Shown: positions 8,458 to 17,752 of the stretch, one piece after another
How positions within the stretch are numbered: position 1 is the stretch's first letter
Layout of the letters: every line of letters starts with the position of its first letter
Assembly (NCBI GenBank): GCA_029880855.1
Contig: JAOUNS010000006.1
Span: forward strand, 1 to 64,000
Reading direction: 5' to 3'
Length of the DNA: 64,000 nt
Origin: Gammaproteobacteria bacterium
GTDB lineage: Bacteria > Pseudomonadota > Gammaproteobacteria > UBA6429 > Thiohalophilaceae
Notes under the pieces: generated by a model
Seen by the model: the letters and a program-made list of their open reading frames with translations, nothing else
Databases searched by the model: none
Told to the model about the DNA's origin: nothing
Translations under genes and position numbers: made by a program

Positions 8458-10296
8458 TTACCATTTCAACTCAGTAAAGAACTTGCCAGGCCGGTTAATT
8501 TCCACTTCAAAAACCGGTACCTTCTCGCGCTTTAAATAGTACAATGACTCATCTTGATCCAATATCTCCGACCTGACAATAGTGCTCGATGAACTTACAG
8601 ATAATGTAATACATTTGGATGATACGGTATTATTGTCAAGCGAATAATCATCAGGCAACAAACGCCACCGCAATACTGCCTTTTCGTCAAAGTCTTTCAC
8701 ATCATCAGTCACAGATAATTTACCTGGAGAGAGTACCAGGTAACGTTTATGAAAAGCACCATAAGAGTCACGATATTCTACACATGTAGACAGTTCTTTT
8801 TTACCATTTAGTTCGTTTTTTATAACCGGTTTTGATTTTGAATATATCCAATCACCAAATAAAAATCTTCCCAGTCTTGGCATTTGATCTCTTCCATCAA
8901 ACTGCACTGTATTATGGCCGGCGGTTCCGGAAAAAAAAATAACATCATCTTTGGAAGAGTTATAACTATAAGTTCCACCATCACGCAGAACATTATTTCC
9001 ACCTATCCAAAGATCAATATGGAGCACATCTGAATGACTTGGTCGAAACCGGTAGCGAGGGTATCGCAATACACACTTTATTTTTTCTTGATTCAGAAGA
9101 ACGTATCCACCATCATGATAGACAATATTTTTTGGTTTTATTGCAGGAATCTTACTCATATTGAGCTTCAACCACTCAAGATGGATGCGACAGTTTTCAT
9201 CAGCAGGGAAACATGATTTATTATCAAAAACAGTCATAGCTGTATGCACTGCGGGCCTGTAGTCGAGATAATCGGCATCAGTTAGAGAAAGTATATTCGC
9301 ACCATCATTCGCCCCAATGTTTGGTACACGCCCTGTTGCCTCGTCCACAAATGAAAAAAGCCAGTATGTTGCCGCCCTGGCTCTTGAATAAAACATATTA
9401 CTAAATTTTTGCAGCTGTAACTTATTCCTGAAAACCTCACATATTGACAATGTACTGAGCATAAGCCTGTGATAATTCATAGAATATTGGCTAAAACTTC
9501 CATCAGAGGCAACCAGTCGCTCCACCCTGTTTTCCAACATTGCTTTTCCTGTTGCATAGTATTTTTTGCCTGTTTTATTCCCGCCGTGTAATAACCATGC
9601 CCCACCGATAAAAAGTGCAGCCGCTTCAGATGTTCCGTGGTTATTATCCTGTGCGATTGCATAATTTATAGTGGGAAAAATCCTTTTAAGATGGGCTTCA
9701 AGTAATGACAACGTTGCAGGATTATCATCGTCAAGCTGATCCATAATAAACATCGCTGTTGCCAGATGCATAACACGTATTGATGCTTCCTGGCCACACT
9801 TCCAGTTTGGTCCAAGATAAGGAGGATTGTAAACTATCCACTCCTTAAGCCATAAATTGAATAGTTTTTCAGCAATTTTGTCGCCATGACATATATGTTG
9901 GGAAAATGTAAGCAGCCAATCAAATCGAGAAGGTTCCCAAATTATTTTAATGTCACCCGCCTTAATATCAAAATCTGCTATTCTCCACCATGGTTTATCA
10001 AAACCGGTAACTTCCATATTGGTAAATGGGTTAATTTTCCAGTTTGGTGACTCATTGTGCAAATCAATATTTTTCCAGCCAAAATAATTGGCTTTTCCCA
10101 TCCACACTGTACGTGCTGGAGAAAGTGTTTCTGATGGGATATTTTTATCAATATATTTACCGGCAATTATTGCTGAACTTATATTAATAACCTTATGCAA
10201 TTTTAATTTTAACAAAATGCGATAAATAATAACCCGCACAACATTTAAAATACCTAACGCTAATACAGTTCTAAAATAGATCAGTATTAGTTTCAT
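8458..10296 (-). CDS. Heparinase II/III family polysaccharide lyase
   Basis: This protein of 612 residues resembles heparinase II/III and alginate lyases. It has an N-terminal hydrophobic segment (about 5-30), a helical toroid domain with NNHGTSE (N218-H220) and Y275-H276, then a beta-rich domain with H421 in PSHSDVLHIDLW and H461 in TAGHNTVQFDG. Known members cleave uronic-acid-containing glycans by beta-elimination. Its stop overlaps the bi-domain oxidoreductase start. That same pair occurs together in other surface-glycan loci that I recall. It may trim or edit the polymer made here. No classical cleavable signal peptide is obvious; the N-terminus looks more like a membrane anchor. Confidence 0.82.
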   Translation of the reverse strand: MKLILIYFRTVLALGILNVVRVIIYRILLKLKLHKVINISSAIIAGKYIDKNIPSETLSPARTVWMGKANYFGWKNIDLHNESPNWKINPFTNMEVTGFDKPWWRIADFDIKAGDIKIIWEPSRFDWLLTFSQHICHGDKIAEKLFNLWLKEWIVYNPPYLGPNWKCGQEASIRVMHLATAMFIMDQLDDDNPATLSLLEAHLKRIFPTINYAIAQDNNHGTSEAAALFIGGAWLLHGGNKTGKKYYATGKAMLENRVERLVASDGSFSQYSMNYHRLMLSTLSICEVFRNKLQLQKFSNMFYSRARAATYWLFSFVDEATGRVPNIGANDGANILSLTDADYLDYRPAVHTAMTVFDNKSCFPADENCRIHLEWLKLNMSKIPAIKPKNIVYHDGGYVLLNQEKIKCVLRYPRYRFRPSHSDVLHIDLWIGGNNVLRDGGTYSYNSSKDDVIFFSGTAGHNTVQFDGRDQMPRLGRFLFGDWIYSKSKPVIKNELNGKKELSTCVEYRDSYGAFHKRYLVLSPGKLSVTDDVKDFDEKAVLRWRLLPDDYSLDNNTVSSKCITLSVSSSSTIVRSEILDQDESLYYLKREKVPVFEVEINRPGKFFTELKW

Positions 10297-12428
10297 TTAC
10301 CACGAATCATTTCAGCTGCAAGAATTGAAAATTTTGCCACTTGATAGAGATCTTCTGGATCAATAGGACTGGGCTTACCCTCATTTACAGCATCGAGAAA
10401 GCTTACAACACAATTTTTTTGTCCTTTATCTTGTTGATACAAGTGCATTTTTTTGAAGCCTGGCCAGCCAAATCCATGTAATTTTCTAAAGTTATCAAGT
10501 TGCAACACTCTTCCAGAAACGAAAACCTCAATACGTTCTTTTGGAAAACTTTGTGCGCCATTGGCGAAATAGTGCACTGCTCCTATAGAACCATCAGTAA
10601 ATCCCAGCGTTATAACGGCTTTATCTTCTGTTACCTCAACACCAGGAGAATTCCCCATTGACGTGGCATGCATAGAGTTAATATCAGCATCTGCCAAATA
10701 TTTCATTAAATCTATTAAGTGACATGCCTCACCAATAATTCTCCCCCCCCCTATTTCTTTGTCCTGAGTCCAATGATTTTTAGGTATTTCACCGGCATTC
10801 ATAGTCATTATAAATGTTTTCGGTTCGTTTACTGATGAAAGCAAGGATTTTATTTTTTTGATATGAGGAGAAAAACGACGATTATATCCAACCATGAGTC
10901 TGGATTGAGAACCTTCATTTTTCGCTTCATTATAAACCTTGAAAACATCATCAAGCTCATCCATTGTCAATGCAAGCGGCTTTTCTACGAAAACATTTTT
11001 TTTTGCTCTCAGGGCTTCAATCACATACGACGCATGAGTATTGTGCCGAGTAGCAACAACTATCACATTTGTATCTGAATCGGATAATATACTATCGACA
11101 TCTGTTGATGCTTTGGCAAATCCTGCTTTTTTTCCATTCACAGCACTGCTAACGCCACCTGAAGTTACGATTGTTCTAAGTTGACCGCCTGCCTCTTTAA
11201 AAGCCGGGATTAATATCCTGGAAGCATAATTCCCTGCTCCAATAAATGAAACAACCGGTTTATTTGTATCATATGCTGCTTCTGACAATCGTACAGTAGT
11301 ATTATGCCTGGTCTTTTTATCAGATGTGTACTGCAACAATAAACCAAGCGTTTTCTTGTCATTTGCCAATTTCTCATATGCTTCTTTTACATTATCAAAT
11401 GAGTATCTGTGTGAAACCAGTGATTTCACATCGATTTTACCTTTAGCCATCATACCAAGAACAGCTTCAAAGTTTCGCTGCTCTGTCCATCGGACATAGC
11501 CATAAGGATAGTCATGTCCTTTATTCTCATATTCTATATCATATCGTCCCGGGCCATATGAACAAGAAACCTGAAATGACAATTCTTTCTCGTAAAACTC
11601 AGTTCTATTTAATTCCAAACCAACAACACCTACAAGAATGATTCTGCCACGTTTTCGACACATTCTTGCTGCTTGTGACACCGGATCATTGGATTTAGTA
11701 GACGCGGTAATTATCACACTATCGACACCGTTACCTAATGAAAATGCATATGCAGCACTTACAGGGTCTTCCCCATCTGCCGGATTACATGTGCTCGCAC
11801 CATATGATTTTGCTATATCAAGTTTATCTTTATCAAAATCTATGGCAAGAACATGACAACCATTTGCAATCAACATTTGAATTGTGAGCAATCCGATTAA
11901 CCCTGCACCTGTTACAACAAAATATTCTCCTAATTCCGGTTTAGCCAGTCTTATGCCTTGCAAACCGATACTGGCGAGTACAGTAAATGAGGCTGTTTCG
12001 TCATCAACATTATCCGGAATCCTGGCAGAAAGGTTAACAGGAACATTTACTACATCAGCATGTGGACCATTAGAAACAACACGCTCACCAGGCTTGTAAT
12101 ATTCAACACCGTGCCCTACCTCTGATATTACGCCAACATTACAATAACCCAACGGTATTGGCTGTGCCAGTTTTGATTTGACTGCATCTATTGTTGTCAA
12201 CAGGCCATCTGTTTTTATTTTATCAATAACCATTTTGACTTTGTCAGGTTGTTGCCTTGCTTTATCCAGCAGCGAAGCCTTTCCAAAGTCGACAAGCATT
12301 CGTTCTGTCCCTGCAGAAATAAGACTAATTGATGTATCAATAAGAACGCACCCTTTTGTTACATTTGGGACCGGCGCATCGATAACATACGTTTCTCCGG
12401 TTGAAAGATCTTGCATAACTTGTTTCAT
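10293..12428 (-). CDS. Bi-domain oxidoreductase (MDR + Gfo/Idh/MocA)
   Basis: The 711-residue protein joins two dehydrogenase modules. Residues 1-370 are a medium-chain, zinc-alcohol-dehydrogenase-like domain with GAGLIG at 174-179. Residues 390-711 are a Gfo/Idh/MocA domain with GAGNY (397-401) and EKP (482-484). The fused family occurs in O-antigen and exopolysaccharide loci, often next to heparinase-family genes, but its substrate is not settled. A run of nine G on the coding strand (10743-10751 on plus) encodes G560-G562 of a GGGR motif and could slip. It overlaps the heparinase gene by four bases. Confidence 0.9.
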   Translation of the reverse strand: MKQVMQDLSTGETYVIDAPVPNVTKGCVLIDTSISLISAGTERMLVDFGKASLLDKARQQPDKVKMVIDKIKTDGLLTTIDAVKSKLAQPIPLGYCNVGVISEVGHGVEYYKPGERVVSNGPHADVVNVPVNLSARIPDNVDDETASFTVLASIGLQGIRLAKPELGEYFVVTGAGLIGLLTIQMLIANGCHVLAIDFDKDKLDIAKSYGASTCNPADGEDPVSAAYAFSLGNGVDSVIITASTKSNDPVSQAARMCRKRGRIILVGVVGLELNRTEFYEKELSFQVSCSYGPGRYDIEYENKGHDYPYGYVRWTEQRNFEAVLGMMAKGKIDVKSLVSHRYSFDNVKEAYEKLANDKKTLGLLLQYTSDKKTRHNTTVRLSEAAYDTNKPVVSFIGAGNYASRILIPAFKEAGGQLRTIVTSGGVSSAVNGKKAGFAKASTDVDSILSDSDTNVIVVATRHNTHASYVIEALRAKKNVFVEKPLALTMDELDDVFKVYNEAKNEGSQSRLMVGYNRRFSPHIKKIKSLLSSVNEPKTFIMTMNAGEIPKNHWTQDKEIGGGRIIGEACHLIDLMKYLADADINSMHATSMGNSPGVEVTEDKAVITLGFTDGSIGAVHYFANGAQSFPKERIEVFVSGRVLQLDNFRKLHGFGWPGFKKMHLYQQDKGQKNCVVSFLDAVNEGKPSPIDPEDLYQVAKFSILAAEMIRGK

Positions 12429-12455
12429 ATGATTTCCAAAATATTATTTAATTAT

Positions 12456-13496
12456 CTACCTGTCTAAAATAAGAGCATTTTTTTTCATATGTAATGCGGG
12501 TCGTTCTATTAGCCTCCATGACAAAAAAGACATTACTACAGCAGCAAAAATTGCAAGAATTCCTGATGACACCCCTTTAAATCCAAGGAAAATCAGCACA
12601 TTTACAATTGGCATATGATAAATATAGAGACCATACGAGATGTCATTTTTCGCAAGTAATTTATCTGAAATACTTGGCAGGCTATAAGCCGCGCTGACTG
12701 TTAGAAGACCGAGCAATATAATCTGCACGACATTAAGGTAATTACCCGTAATGCCGCCGATGTGAAAATATTTATGCAACAAAATAGATAAAACATATAG
12801 ACCGAGGTAATAATGTAACGTGTTTGCAAAGATATTTGGCCTCAGCTCAAAAATATGTCTCGCAACAATTCCTACAATAAAATAAAATATATATGGCACC
12901 AGGGAAACAGAGAGCAGTTTTTGAATGGTTGTATGCTTGTCAGATATAAAATATCTTGAGGAAAACAGCAGGGCCATTGCAACAATCACAAATATTATCC
13001 ATCTATACAATTTGTCTTTACAAGCCAAATATATAAATGGCAGAACAAAATAAAACTGTAACTCAACCGGTATTGTCCATAAGCTGCCGTTAATAACTCC
13101 TACTCCAAATCCTCGCAAGAAATCAGGATTGTAAAATTGGCCAATGCTGATTTGAGCTATTAACCATATACTGAACTCTTTGAAAGATGCAGGCCTAACA
13201 CCTGCCGCAATAAAAATACATACAGATATAATTAAACAAACCCACAGCGCCGGAAATATCCTTAATGCTCTATTTCTAAAATATGTAGAAAATGAGGGCG
13301 ATACCTGCCATGACTTTGAGATGAGAAACCCCGAAACAACAAAAAAAACAGGAACACCAGGAAAATATTTTAAAATTGCAACCAGATTGTACAACTGCTC
13401 TATTTTCAAGTGTGTGACGATATGAATCAGCGCAACCTGGACTGCTGCAAACAGCCTTATCAAATCGAAATTGTTTACTTTAAAAGATACAGACAC
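12456..13496 (-). CDS. Acyltransferase family 3 membrane protein
   Basis: This 346-residue integral membrane protein has about ten hydrophobic segments. It carries the family N-terminal signature NNFDLIRLFAAVQVALIH, whose histidine is thought to be catalytic. Acyltransferase-3 proteins of this type O-acetylate sugars of O-antigen or exopolysaccharide in the inner membrane. The frame starts with GTG and has no clear ribosome binding site; no better start is available without losing the signature. It probably adds an O-acetyl group to the repeat unit. Confidence 0.9.
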   Translation of the reverse strand: MSVSFKVNNFDLIRLFAAVQVALIHIVTHLKIEQLYNLVAILKYFPGVPVFFVVSGFLISKSWQVSPSFSTYFRNRALRIFPALWVCLIISVCIFIAAGVRPASFKEFSIWLIAQISIGQFYNPDFLRGFGVGVINGSLWTIPVELQFYFVLPFIYLACKDKLYRWIIFVIVAMALLFSSRYFISDKHTTIQKLLSVSLVPYIFYFIVGIVARHIFELRPNIFANTLHYYLGLYVLSILLHKYFHIGGITGNYLNVVQIILLGLLTVSAAYSLPSISDKLLAKNDISYGLYIYHMPIVNVLIFLGFKGVSSGILAIFAAVVMSFLSWRLIERPALHMKKNALILDR

Positions 13497-13535
13497 TAAA
13501 TTTAATCGTGAAGAAGAACAGAGTCCGAATTATTT

Positions 13536-14672
13536 TCAACACAGTGACATAATATAATTTTTCAACTCATCATTTTCAGTTGAATAAATATAAACTTTCT
13601 CCGGCAAAGCACTTAAGTTATCTTTCCATACTTGCATGTCTTGCTCAGATATTTCCTGCAATTCTTTAATCGCATCATATGTTGAACCGCCTACACTTTT
13701 ACCAATACCAAGGCGCTCTGCCGCTTTTGCATTCCCACTTCCAGCTCGATTTATTATCGGCCTTTGGTAAAAACATGACTCATAAAGTCGATTTGATAGC
13801 GCTGATTGAAAATTCACATCATTATTATCATGAGAGGGCTGGCATCCCCATACGAGATCAATGCCACTATACATTCCTGCCAGATCATCAGGTGATTTGA
13901 ATTCGCCACGATAATGAATGTTTGGATATTCTTTTACTCTTTCTACCAAATCAGCAGGTTCTACCGCCAGCCCTGCAATTTCAATAACTACGTCATCAGG
14001 GTATGTTTTTGCCAGCAATTCCAACACCTGCCATGACCATTCACACCTTAGCAAGCCAAAATATCCTATTTTATGAAATGCCAATTTACCCTGCATATTG
14101 GTAATTGTGTTTCCTGCATACTTTGATTTTCGATACTCATGGAGTAAATGTGGTTCAATTTTATTTTCCAAAACAAGATAAGGCGTGTTGCTGCCGAGAT
14201 ATTTTTTGAAATAATTAGCCACAAAATCCGGAGATGTAACAACAATTAATTTACTGGCGCGCGTAATAAACCTATCAAAAACTCTTAGCAATTTTCCTGT
14301 TATCTTATTACTTGTTTGTATTGATCTGACATCGCCTGTTTCAAATATTATTGGCTTCTTCAATCCCGTACCCGCGACATATGACGCCATGGCCATATCC
14401 GAACCGAACGCGTATATCAAATCTGATTGTTTTATCTGTTTTCGTAATTTCGGCAAAGCAACAATCAACTTACCGACCCTTTGCAGGTATTTTCCCTTGC
14501 TGATCTTGCCTAAAGACACCACAGGACAATCTGGCAATCTTCCTTTATGATAATCACGCTCAAATGCTGCCACCTTAACTTTAAAACCAGATTGTTTTAA
14601 CATACTGACTCTTTTTGCATGCCTTGGCTGTCCAAGCACCGGCAATACACAGATAATAGTCTTGTTAAGCAT
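13536..14672 (-). CDS. GT-B glycosyltransferase
   Basis: This 378-residue protein has the shape of a family 4-type GT-B enzyme. The N-terminal half contains a GDVRSIQ-type acceptor-side segment. The C-terminal half contains LFGLLR-like (GYFGLLRCEWSW) and LYESCFYQRPIINR donor-side segments. Its start overlaps the end of the Wzy-like membrane protein gene by eight bases, suggesting coupled synthesis. Donor and acceptor are unknown. Similarity to the canonical E-x7-E motif is weak, so the exact family is less certain than for its neighbours. Confidence 0.78.
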   Translation of the reverse strand: MLNKTIICVLPVLGQPRHAKRVSMLKQSGFKVKVAAFERDYHKGRLPDCPVVSLGKISKGKYLQRVGKLIVALPKLRKQIKQSDLIYAFGSDMAMASYVAGTGLKKPIIFETGDVRSIQTSNKITGKLLRVFDRFITRASKLIVVTSPDFVANYFKKYLGSNTPYLVLENKIEPHLLHEYRKSKYAGNTITNMQGKLAFHKIGYFGLLRCEWSWQVLELLAKTYPDDVVIEIAGLAVEPADLVERVKEYPNIHYRGEFKSPDDLAGMYSGIDLVWGCQPSHDNNDVNFQSALSNRLYESCFYQRPIINRAGSGNAKAAERLGIGKSVGGSTYDAIKELQEISEQDMQVWKDNLSALPEKVYIYSTENDELKNYIMSLC

Positions 14673-15840
14673 TTGCTGTTCCTGCTGTATTAATTATTTC
14701 TTCTCTCACAACAATATTTTTCTGTATACTTTTTGTTTTAATTTTATATACACTGACAAACAAGCAAAGCACCAGTATTATGGGATATAGTTTGTTCCTG
14801 GATGCCCCCCCTCCATCTCTATAAATCGCATAGAGCAGCGTATTGATGACAGCCATGATGAAAATCGCATGCAGGAAAATATTATCCCGCATAACAGCAT
14901 ATGTGCTACGCCATTTGTACATCAACATCAATGCCATAATATAATACGATGTCATCATAATTATCCTGAAAAACTCCAGGAGAAATAGATTTTGCGACAG
15001 GCCTTGCGTAAGAAAATAGTTGATTTTCGAACTTGGCAAAGGTGTTAATAATTGACGAACAATCGATGCAGCATTACTGTTCATGAATGGCACATTGGTT
15101 ATTTCTACCGCCGTTTCATTCAGGTAAGAATCGATTCTAACCGGGTAAATTATTTTCGCGATGGAAAAAACCAGATCACCAATGTATATATATGAAAAAA
15201 TTATAAAAAAGGAAGGAATAACGCAGAGTACAAATAATCCACCTCTGACCGTGCGCGAAATCAATACCCAGAACATAAGCAAAAAGCATACATAAAAATA
15301 TTCCGGACGTATATACAAACATAAATTGGCGACAACAAGCGACAAAACCAGCAACCACTTCACATTCGCGGTAGATATCTTCAACATGTAAAAAAGCATA
15401 ATACATATGACCATCGTATCACGCATATTTAATGTTGATATAAAAAATATATACCCCAGGAAAAATGGGAACAACCACAATATTTCGATTTTTTTCACCC
15501 CATCATAAAGAATTAATGCAATTAATAACGCAAATGGTACTGATTGCAGCTTAAATCCCCACTCACCTGTCAGCAGATAGGTTGTATGGCTATATGCTAT
15601 ATACAGAAAATATCGAGTATGTTTTGCCCATATTTCCAATAACGATAGTTTTGCTTCATTTGCAAACCATACCTCATCAGAATTTATGTAAAATGTTTGC
15701 TCATTGAAGAAAAGTACCTCAGAAAATGAAAATAACACAATAAATACAGCAAACACATAATTTAAAATAAAAGCAGGATGGCGCAAAACACCCAGTTTGG
15801 CAGCATAAATTATCACAAACAAACACACCAACGAAAACAT
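14665..15840 (-). CDS. Polytopic membrane protein, candidate Wzy polymerase
   Basis: The 391-residue protein is dominated by hydrophobic segments (roughly 10-12). A larger loop sits in the second half, about residues 235-275, and the C-terminal tail is short and basic. That layout resembles O-antigen or EpsG-type polymerases. It is the only such protein in the locus, so it is the best candidate to polymerise lipid-linked repeat units in the periplasm. No catalytic motif can be claimed. A run of seven G on the coding strand (14815-14821 on plus) encodes part of RDGGGAS. Confidence 0.6.
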   Translation of the reverse strand: MFSLVCLFVIIYAAKLGVLRHPAFILNYVFAVFIVLFSFSEVLFFNEQTFYINSDEVWFANEAKLSLLEIWAKHTRYFLYIAYSHTTYLLTGEWGFKLQSVPFALLIALILYDGVKKIEILWLFPFFLGYIFFISTLNMRDTMVICIMLFYMLKISTANVKWLLVLSLVVANLCLYIRPEYFYVCFLLMFWVLISRTVRGGLFVLCVIPSFFIIFSYIYIGDLVFSIAKIIYPVRIDSYLNETAVEITNVPFMNSNAASIVRQLLTPLPSSKINYFLTQGLSQNLFLLEFFRIIMMTSYYIMALMLMYKWRSTYAVMRDNIFLHAIFIMAVINTLLYAIYRDGGGASRNKLYPIILVLCLFVSVYKIKTKSIQKNIVVREEIINTAGTANA

Positions 15841-15849
15841 TACTATACT

Positions 15850-16989
15850 TTAACCTGTCAAATTTCCATCAACGAGACCGAATATTGTTCTAATTCTATT
15901 TTCAATAGTGTATTTTTTAGACAATTTTACGCATGATTCACTCATTTCTTTTTGTCTATTATCAGAAAACACTTTTTCTATTGCGGAACATATATCGTCT
16001 ATATCAACCGGATTGATAAATTCTGCACACGCACTGTCAAGAAATTCGTGATTAAACTCAAGGTCTGACACTATTAACGGCAAGCCACATGCCATGGCTT
16101 CCAAAATTGCGTTACTCATACCCTCTGCTTTACTTGGCAGAATAAAAACATCAGCCGAACTCAGCCAGTATGGTAGTTCTTCATTTACAACAGATCCTGC
16201 ATACAGTACATATTCCCCAACCGGTCGTAGTGGTCCCTGCCCAAGAAAAATCCCATAAATCCCAAGTCGACTGATAGCTTGACTAACCAACTGTACGCCT
16301 TTCCTTTCAATGAAATGACCTACAAAGACAACAATTTTTTTATTCAAATCAATATGTAATTTTTCTCTGCATTTTAGTTTGTCACGCGGATGAAAAATAT
16401 TTGTATTAACACCATTAGGAACATAATGAATGTTCTTTTCCAGCAGCGGATTTCTTTTCAGCAAAATATCGCGATTTTCTTTTGAAACGGCCAATATATG
16501 GTCGAAATCAGATAGTTTTTCTATCCATTCACTTCCATAATAGTTATCATATACTGACAGATTTGACTCTCCAACATTCAATACGATTGGTGTATTTTTG
16601 CTTTTCAATAAGTCAACCACAGCCAGGCCGGAGCGTAAAAAATGGCAATAACAGAAATCATATTTTGTATCGTGATTAATGCTTCTCCGTACACCTCTGT
16701 TAAATGACAAATCATTCAGCCACATAAAGAATTTGTAGATAAATTTGCCAAAACGAAGTGAAAATGTCGTTATCATTGGCTGTTGCACATTAAGCGGAGA
16801 TAAGTTGACTTTTTGTTTTGGCTTAAACAGGGTTTTCAGTCCAGCCACCCAGGATAACGGCGCGATCACATCCACATCAGCATTTTGCCGTGTCATCTCC
16901 AGTAAAATATTCCTGACAAAGACACCTTTTTCAGGAAACCGTGGGCTGGGAAAGTTGGTCGTAACAGCCAGTACTTTGCGTGACTTCAT
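15850..16989 (-). CDS. Glycosyltransferase family 4
   Basis: This is a GT-B retaining-type glycosyltransferase of 379 residues. The N-terminus (KVLAVTTNFPSPRFPEKGVF) is typical of family 4. The donor domain has HYVPNGVNTNIFHP and the canonical E-x7-E element EGMSNAILE followed by AMACGLPLIVSD. It lies nine bases before the Wzy-like gene. It acts on the cytoplasmic face of the membrane on a lipid-linked intermediate; the sugar is unknown. Confidence 0.9.
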   Translation of the reverse strand: MKSRKVLAVTTNFPSPRFPEKGVFVRNILLEMTRQNADVDVIAPLSWVAGLKTLFKPKQKVNLSPLNVQQPMITTFSLRFGKFIYKFFMWLNDLSFNRGVRRSINHDTKYDFCYCHFLRSGLAVVDLLKSKNTPIVLNVGESNLSVYDNYYGSEWIEKLSDFDHILAVSKENRDILLKRNPLLEKNIHYVPNGVNTNIFHPRDKLKCREKLHIDLNKKIVVFVGHFIERKGVQLVSQAISRLGIYGIFLGQGPLRPVGEYVLYAGSVVNEELPYWLSSADVFILPSKAEGMSNAILEAMACGLPLIVSDLEFNHEFLDSACAEFINPVDIDDICSAIEKVFSDNRQKEMSESCVKLSKKYTIENRIRTIFGLVDGNLTG

Positions 16990-17042
16990 ATAGATTGATT
17001 TGAATTTACTGACAACAAATTACAGACATGATCGGCAAGGTA

Positions 17043-17714
17043 TTAATTTGTGGATTTTTTAAGCAAGACATACGACACCTTGTAGGGTTTAAACAACCAC
17101 AGAAAACGATGCGCCACACCAATCCAGGATTTTGGTTTATAAAATGGCATGACCAACCTGCCTAATATCCGTAGTATTGTTGAAAATGAGTACTTCTTTA
17201 AATCCTGGTAATAGTTTGTACTTGTGATGACCTGTTTGTCGATTACCTGATACCTGGGAAACAATGCTGCCAATTCATCAGGACTGGGCCGGAAATAGGT
17301 GTCTATTGGATCAAAGTGTAATGGGTAGGAATACGGTACAGTCAATATTAGAAATCCATCGTTGGCTAAAATAGTATCAAGAGCAGCTGGGAAACGATCT
17401 CGAACTTCGAGTGGCAAATGCTCAAGCAAATTAGAGGCCAGAATAATTCTTGGGTGCAGGCAGGCCAGTTCTTTCTGAACATTGACATCCAGCAAATCAC
17501 CTGAAATATCCACACCATCTGCATCTTTTAAATCGGTATGAATTACTTTGACAGCATCGCTCTTCAATGGCAGAAATATTTTTTCGTTAACATGCTTTTG
17601 AATGTTTTCACGAAAATTTCTTGTACTACTCCCCACATTCAGAACAGGTCCACCAAATTCTTGTCCAAGTTGTCGAATTGAATTCCCAATGTATTCTGCT
17701 TCCTCTTTTCGCAT
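17043..17714 (-). CDS. SAM-dependent methyltransferase
   Basis: This 223-residue class I methyltransferase has a SAM-binding strand VLNVGSSTRNF (about 24-34), a conserved acidic region (VIHTDLKDADGVDISGDL), ASNLLEHLP as motif II/III, and LILTVPY later. It is one of several methyltransferases in the locus and probably methylates a sugar or glycan terminus. The substrate cannot be inferred. A GAG element lies six bases before the ATG, supporting this start. Confidence 0.8.
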   Translation of the reverse strand: MRKEEAEYIGNSIRQLGQEFGGPVLNVGSSTRNFRENIQKHVNEKIFLPLKSDAVKVIHTDLKDADGVDISGDLLDVNVQKELACLHPRIILASNLLEHLPLEVRDRFPAALDTILANDGFLILTVPYSYPLHFDPIDTYFRPSPDELAALFPRYQVIDKQVITSTNYYQDLKKYSFSTILRILGRLVMPFYKPKSWIGVAHRFLWLFKPYKVSYVLLKKSTN

Positions 17715-17752
17715 TAGATTCTCACATTCATGCTCTTGAGTATTTTCAATAT

